Shown: piece by piece, positions 59,618 to 64,000 of the stretch
How the letters are laid out: every line of letters starts with the position of its first letter
Numbering within the stretch: the first letter of the stretch is position 1
From: Caballeronia peredens
GTDB taxonomy: Bacteria; Pseudomonadota; Gammaproteobacteria; Burkholderiales; Burkholderiaceae
DNA length: 64,000 nucleotides
NCBI GenBank assembly: GCA_001544595.2
Contig: FCOH02000001.1
Location: 248,001 to 312,000 of the forward strand
Reading direction: 5' to 3'
The notes under the pieces: generated by a model
What the model was told of the DNA's origin: nothing
Seen by the model: the letters and a program-made list of their open reading frames with translations, nothing else
Database searches by the model: none
Program-made: the position numbers and the translations under genes

Positions 59618-61090
59618 ATGGACCAGTTTAGCAAGCCGCCGCGGGGCGCGGGCACCGGGACGGCGCGCCGCATCTACGACATGCTGCGCGGCCAAATGGC
59701 CGACGGCACGCTTCCCACGGGCGCGCGATTGCCGTCGACGCGTGCGCTCGCCGCCGATCTCGCCGTGTCGCGCACGACCGTGACCGCGGTCTACGAGCAA
59801 CTCGCGGCCGAAGGTTTCGTCGTGACCGCTGCGGGACGCGCCGCGCGGGTCGCGAGTCCTCCGGCTACGCCGGCCGGATTGCGCGCGCGTCCGGCGTCGG
59901 CGGCGCGCGCGCCTTCGCTTTCGGCGTTCGGCCGGCGCGTGGCGGAGATCGCGGCGCCGTCGCTGCCTGTCGCCGCGAAGGGGCGCATCGATTTTTTGTA
60001 TGGCGCCGTGGCCGCGCGCGACTTCCCCGCGCTGATCTGGCGGCGCGCGTATCAGGCGGAACTGCTGCGTCAGCACGACAGCCTCTATTACGTCGCGGCC
60101 GAGGGCGATGCTTCACTGCGTCGCGCGCTTCAGGCGTATCTGCGTCGGGCGCGCGGTCTCGTCTGCGACGCGGAGCGGATTCTCGTCGTAAGCGGCACGC
60201 AGCAGGCCATCGATCTGTGCGCGCGCCTGCTGCTGGATCCCGGCGATGCATTCGCCTTCGAAGATCCCGGCTATCTGATCGCGCGCCACAGTTTCGAGGC
60301 CGCGGGCGGCCGGCTCGTGCCGCTGAGCGTCGATGAGCACGGTCTCGATACGCGCAGCCTGCCCGCCGACCGCGCAGCGCGTCTCGTCTACGCGACGCCG
60401 TCGCATCAGTTTCCGCTGGGCGGCGTGTTGCCGATCGGACGACGACTCGAACTGCTCGAATGGGCGCAACGGCACGATGCCTGGGTCATCGAAGACGATT
60501 ACGACGGCGAATTCCGCTACGGCCAGCGCCCGATCGATGCGCTTCAGTCCATCGATTCCAGTGGCCGCGTGATTTATATCGGCACGTTTTCGAAGGCGCT
60601 GTCGCCGCATCTTCGGCTTGGCTATATGGTGCTGCCCGCCGCGCTCGTGCCGGTGTTTCGTCAGGCGAAGCGCCTGAGCGATCGTCACGCGCCCGTGCTC
60701 GAGCAGCGCGTGCTGGCATCGCTGATCGAGAGCGGCGCATACGAGCGTCACGTGCGGCGCGTGCGACGCGAATACGAGCGGCGTCGCACGGCCTTGCTCG
60801 ATGCCATCGCGCAGTGGCTGCCCGATCGTGCGCGGGTGGCGGGCACGGCGGCGGGCCTGCATGTCGTGCTGTGGCTGCCGGCGCTGAGTTCGCGCGACGA
60901 AGCCGCGCTCGTCGCGGCGGCGAACGAAAAAGGCGTGGGCGTATATCCCGTTTCACCGCTCTTTGCCGCGCAACGGCGCACGGCGCCGCCGCGTTCCGCC
61001 GGCTTGATTCTGGGCTACGCGAGTTTGACGGTCGAAGAAATCCGCCGTGGCGTCGGCGTGCTGGCGGCAGTGATCGGAGACTTCGGGTAG
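59618..61090 (+). CDS. MocR-type GntR regulator with aminotransferase domain
   Basis: 490 residues. N-terminal GntR wHTH (residues about 15-75: ARRIYDMLRGQMADGTLPTG, RLPSTRALAADLAVSRTTV), a linker, and a fold-type I aminotransferase domain with EDDYDGEFRY and the PLP lysine in GTFSKALSP. MocR proteins use PLP to sense amines or PLP itself. The start at 59618 is set by the family N-terminus; the frame opens earlier at 59444. It probably controls the divergent PaiB-like gene. Confidence 0.93.
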   Translation: MDQFSKPPRGAGTGTARRIYDMLRGQMADGTLPTGARLPSTRALAADLAVSRTTVTAVYEQLAAEGFVVTAAGRAARVASPPATPAGLRARPASAARAPSLSAFGRRVAEIAAPSLPVAAKGRIDFLYGAVAARDFPALIWRRAYQAELLRQHDSLYYVAAEGDASLRRALQAYLRRARGLVCDAERILVVSGTQQAIDLCARLLLDPGDAFAFEDPGYLIARHSFEAAGGRLVPLSVDEHGLDTRSLPADRAARLVYATPSHQFPLGGVLPIGRRLELLEWAQRHDAWVIEDDYDGEFRYGQRPIDALQSIDSSGRVIYIGTFSKALSPHLRLGYMVLPAALVPVFRQAKRLSDRHAPVLEQRVLASLIESGAYERHVRRVRREYERRRTALLDAIAQWLPDRARVAGTAAGLHVVLWLPALSSRDEAALVAAANEKGVGVYPVSPLFAAQRRTAPPRSAGLILGYASLTVEEIRRGVGVLAAVIGDFG

Positions 61091-61117
61091 CAGCGGCGAG
61101 GGGTGATCATCGTCGGC

Positions 61118-62062
61118 TCACTGCGCCTCGCCGCCCGCCATCGTCTCGATGATGCTTTCGAGTTGCGCGCTCATCGGCATGTCGAGGCTCGTGCCGGACG
61201 GCAGACGACGCAGAAACCAGCGCTTGTATTGACGCTCGATTTCACCGTCGGCGGCGAGTTGCTGGAACGCGTCCTTCACCACTTGCGCGAGCTGCGGATC
61301 GTTCTTGCGGAACATGATGCCGTACGGGTCATACGACAGATAATCGCCGACGACCTGATACGCGCCGCCCTTCGCCGTGTTCTCGGCGATGAGGCCGTAC
61401 AGCAGGACGTCGTCGGTGGCGAAAGCATCGGCGCGGCCGTCGGCCACGCGTGCAAAGCCTTCCGCGTGGTCCGGCACGACCTGAAGCTGAAGCCCGAGAC
61501 TGAATTTCTTGTCCAGTTCGCGCAGCGCCTTTTCGTTCGTGGTGCCCGCCGTCACCGCCACTTTCTTTCCCGCCAGATCGCGAAACGACGTGATCGGTGA
61601 ACCTTTCCTGACCATGACCTTGGTTCCGGCCACGAAGATGATCGGAGAAAAAGCCACGCGCTTCTGGCGCTCGAGATTGCTGGTGGTCGAACCGCATTCC
61701 AGATCGACGCGTCCGCTCGTCACGGCGTCGATCCGGTTCTCCGATGTCACGAGCACCCACTGGATATCGAGTCGCTTGTGGACGGCATCGCCGATTGCCG
61801 AGACCAGCGACTTGCACAGCTCGATCGAATAGCCGATTGGTTCCTTGCGCGCACTGAGATACGAGAACGGCACTGAAGCGTCGCGGTAACCGATCGCGAT
61901 CGTGCCCGTGTCGCGCACCTTGGCCAGTGTGCCGGTCAGCGTCGCGGGCGCGAAGTTGTCGATGGCCGGGGCCGGTGTCTGCACGTCCTCGGCCGCCCGC
62001 GCCGCGGTGACGGCCAGCAGGCCGGACAGCGCCAGCGCCGTCCAGAAGCGCTGCGTCTTCAT
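61118..62062 (-). CDS. Amino-acid ABC-type periplasmic binding protein (GltI-like)
   Basis: 314 residues. Signal peptide MKTQRFWTALALSGLLAVTA with cut near ARAA; a type II binding fold with TGTIAIGYRDASVPFSYL, DLECGSTTSNLERQKRVAFS, and TAGTTNEKAL, as in glutamate/aspartate-binding GltI. It starts 13 bases after the DAACS symporter stop, an unusual partnership because no ABC permease or ATPase is beside it. It may pass substrate to an ABC transporter elsewhere. Confidence 0.9.
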   Translation of the reverse strand: MKTQRFWTALALSGLLAVTAARAAEDVQTPAPAIDNFAPATLTGTLAKVRDTGTIAIGYRDASVPFSYLSARKEPIGYSIELCKSLVSAIGDAVHKRLDIQWVLVTSENRIDAVTSGRVDLECGSTTSNLERQKRVAFSPIIFVAGTKVMVRKGSPITSFRDLAGKKVAVTAGTTNEKALRELDKKFSLGLQLQVVPDHAEGFARVADGRADAFATDDVLLYGLIAENTAKGGAYQVVGDYLSYDPYGIMFRKNDPQLAQVVKDAFQQLAADGEIERQYKRWFLRRLPSGTSLDMPMSAQLESIIETMAGGEAQ

Positions 62063-62075
62063 GGCTCGGTCTCCG

Positions 62076-63380
62076 TCAGACTTGCGCCGGATGCGCGAGC
62101 GTCGCGTCCTGTTCGGACTCGATACGCGCTTCGTTCGCCGCCGCATCCGCTTCCGATAACAACTCGCCTTCCCACTTGCCGACCACGGCGCTCGCGATCG
62201 AGTTGCCCACTGCGTTAGTCGCCGAACGGCCCATGTCGAGGAAAGTGTCGACGCCGAGAATCAGCAACAGGCCGGCCTCGGGAATGTTGAACTGGTTGAG
62301 CGTGGCCGCGATGACGACCAGCGATGCACGCGGCACGCCGGCCATGCCCTTGGACGTCAGCATCAGGATCAGAAGCATGGTGAGCTGCGTGCCGATCGAC
62401 AGATGAATGTTGTAAGCCTGCGCGATGAACAGCGAGGCGAATGTGCAGTACATCATGGAGCCGTCGAGGTTGAACGAGTAACCCATCGGCATCACGAAGC
62501 TCGAGATCTTGCGCTTGACGCCGAAGCGATCGAGCGCGTCGAGTATCTTCGGATAGGCAGCCTCGGAACTCGCGGTCGCGAAGGACAGCATGAAAGCTTC
62601 CTTGATGAGCAAGAGCAGCTTGAAGATGCGGCGGCCGAGGAACAGGTAGCCCGCGAGCGTGAGCAATCCCCACAGCAGAAACAAGCTCAGATAGAAGTCG
62701 GCCATGAAGACCGCGAATTTGAGCAGAATGGTCAGCCCGTTGACGGCGACCGTGGCGGCCATTGCGGCGAGCACCGCCAGCGGCGCGAGCTTCATCACGT
62801 AGCCTGTGATCTTGAGCATGACGTGCGAAAGCTGATCGATCGCGGCCAGCAGCACCTTGCCTCTCTCGCCGAGCGCCGCGAGCGCGACGCCGAAGAACAT
62901 CGAGAACACGACGATCTGCAGGATCTCGTTGTTGGCCATCGATTCGGCGAACGAGCGCGGCACCATATGGCCGACGAAGTCCTTCAGCGTGAACTTCGAG
63001 GTCGCGAGATTCGCCGACGCGCCGATGTCCGGCAGAGGCAGCCCGAGGTTGTCGCCGGGCCTGAGCAGATTGGACATCAACAGGCCCAGCAGCAGCGAAA
63101 TGACGGACGCGGTGACGAACCAGGCGAGCGCCTTGGCGAACACGCGCCCGACCGAGGCCGCGTCGCCCATATGCGCGATGCCGACCACCAGCGTGGAAAA
63201 CACGAGCGGGCCGATCAGCATCTTGATGAGGCGCAGGAAGATGTCGGACACGAGGGAGATGTAACCCGCTATTTCCGCAGCGGCTTTTTTGTCGGGGAAG
63301 CTGGTGAAGACCATATAGCCGACCCCGATGCCTATGACCATCGCGACGAGGATCCAGACGGCTGCGGAACTCTTCTTCAT
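62076..63380 (-). CDS. Dicarboxylate/amino acid:cation symporter (DctA/GltP, DAACS family)
   Basis: 434 residues with eight membrane helices and re-entrant loops. The serine-rich loop is seen as SFATASSEAAYPK, the substrate region as MPMGYSFNLDGSMMY and VDTFLDMGRSATNAVGN. It imports C4-dicarboxylates or glutamate/aspartate with H+ or Na+. The neighbouring glutamate-like binding protein slightly favours acidic amino acids. GGAGGCCTGGAG leads the ATG. Divergent from the BON gene, with direct repeats in its promoter region. Confidence 0.93.
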   Translation of the reverse strand: MKKSSAAVWILVAMVIGIGVGYMVFTSFPDKKAAAEIAGYISLVSDIFLRLIKMLIGPLVFSTLVVGIAHMGDAASVGRVFAKALAWFVTASVISLLLGLLMSNLLRPGDNLGLPLPDIGASANLATSKFTLKDFVGHMVPRSFAESMANNEILQIVVFSMFFGVALAALGERGKVLLAAIDQLSHVMLKITGYVMKLAPLAVLAAMAATVAVNGLTILLKFAVFMADFYLSLFLLWGLLTLAGYLFLGRRIFKLLLLIKEAFMLSFATASSEAAYPKILDALDRFGVKRKISSFVMPMGYSFNLDGSMMYCTFASLFIAQAYNIHLSIGTQLTMLLILMLTSKGMAGVPRASLVVIAATLNQFNIPEAGLLLILGVDTFLDMGRSATNAVGNSIASAVVGKWEGELLSEADAAANEARIESEQDATLAHPAQV

Positions 63381-63727
63381 CTCCAGGCCTCCATTGTCTG
63401 CATGTCAAATGATTACATGTCAAATTTCGGATGGAACGGGCGATGCAAGTCGGGTCGGCGTTGTCCGGACCGTCCCGGCGGTCTTCGGTCTTCAGGTCAC
63501 AGTGCTGTCCGCGAATAGTACGATGTTAGCCTCGTTTCCCGATGCGTGCGTGCGGCGCGGGCACTTCGAGGGAAATTCGGCATTTACATCAATCGCGGAG
63601 CATTCGAACCTTGCTCCCTCGGCGGATAAAAGTCCACCTTTCATGTATCGACTCGACGACTAGAATGTTTCGAGACGCACCTTCGCGCGATTGCGCATTC
63701 ATCGAAGCCTAAAGACGGGAGCATGCA
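63381..63727. other. Intergenic region between the symporter and the BON gene
   Basis: 347 bases with promoters for two divergent genes and no gene that I can support. Two exact direct copies of CATGTCAAAT (63401-63410 and 63416-63425), 15 bases apart, read as TTTGACAT on the symporter strand; one contains TTGACA and may be its -35 element. Confidence 0.55.
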
Positions 63728-64000
63728 ATGAAAATGATCAATTCGCTCAAGCTGGCAGGCGCGGCATTAGTGGTTGTCTCGTCGTTCAACGCGTGGTCGC
63801 AGACCAGCGACGCAGCCGCCACGAGCACTCAGTCCGCCACGCCCTCGGCGAGCGGCGGAACGTCGAAGGCGGCGGCCCGCAAGGCCAACCGGGCGCTCAG
63901 CAGGAAGGTGACGCAGGCGCTGCAGAAAGGCGGCATCGATCTGGTCGGCATCAACGTGATTGCCAAGAACGGCGCCATCACGCTTGCGGGACAGGGCGCC
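63728..64000 (+). CDS. Secreted BON-domain protein, N-terminal part
   Basis: The window ends within the gene; 91 codons are visible. A signal peptide (MKMINSLKLAGAALVVVSSF, cut near NAWSQ) is followed by an Ala/Ser/Thr-rich linker and the start of a BON domain (SRKVTQALQKGGIDL and INVIAKNGAITLAGQG). BON proteins such as OsmY act in the periplasm or on membranes. GGGAG lies five to eight bases upstream of the ATG at 63728, after a tight intergenic region. Confidence 0.85.
   Translation, partial: MKMINSLKLAGAALVVVSSFNAWSQTSDAAATSTQSATPSASGGTSKAAARKANRALSRKVTQALQKGGIDLVGINVIAKNGAITLAGQGA

Overview
The window is GC-rich DNA that looks like a secondary replicon of a Burkholderiaceae member (Paraburkholderia, Caballeronia or Burkholderia type). 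The reasons are the codon bias, the many LysR regulators, a catA-benABCD layout, a dgdR/dgdA pair that looks like the Burkholderia cepacia one, and an OmpC-type porin. No rRNA, tRNA, CRISPR array, insertion sequence or phage gene was seen. All calls come from reading the sequence; no database search was run.

Layout. 1-15 kb: the end of a membrane protein, an HWE-type histidine kinase, an MFS exporter, an old yellow enzyme, a Gfo/Idh-like protein with its LysR regulator, a VOC protein, a hybrid GAF-PAS-PAS kinase/receiver, a second MFS transporter, the divergent pair metE/metR, and a small HdeA-like periplasmic protein. 15.4-26 kb: an acyl-CoA-synthetase-like gene, then the benzoate/catechol block. 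catA-benABCD is one minus-strand operon; catR, catB, catC and benK read the other way. Together they import benzoate and take it through catechol and cis,cis-muconate to beta-ketoadipate enol-lactone; the lower pathway genes are not here. A perfect ATAC-N7-GTAT site lies before catB and three near matches lie between catA and catR. 26-32 kb: small conserved genes, a chloroperoxidase-like hydrolase with an NTF2-like partner, and a two-gene HlyD/FUSC exporter.

32-45 kb: the glycolate oxidase operon glcDEF with divergent FadR-family glcC and two matching operators; a six-gene exporter operon (marR, FUSC, DUF1656, HlyD, outer-membrane factor, SRPBCC); a YoaK-like protein; and a divergent ampR/ampC beta-lactamase locus. 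45-51 kb: a LysR gene, an aconitase/isopropylmalate-isomerase-like protein with the swivel domain at its N-terminus, and the 2,2-dialkylglycine decarboxylase pair dgdA/dgdR. 51-56 kb: an unrecognised large lipoprotein behind three LacI-type operator-like palindromes, facing a porin/binding protein/permease operon that has no ATPase gene.

56.7-64 kb: an MHYT-GGDEF-EAL c-di-GMP enzyme, a PaiB-like FMN protein followed by what looks like the tail of a deleted LysE exporter, a MocR-type regulator, a dicarboxylate/amino-acid symporter with a periplasmic binding protein, and the start of a BON-domain protein. The best leads for something undescribed are the lipoprotein with its operators, the porin-linked ABC module without an ATPase, and the swivel-first aconitase-family gene.
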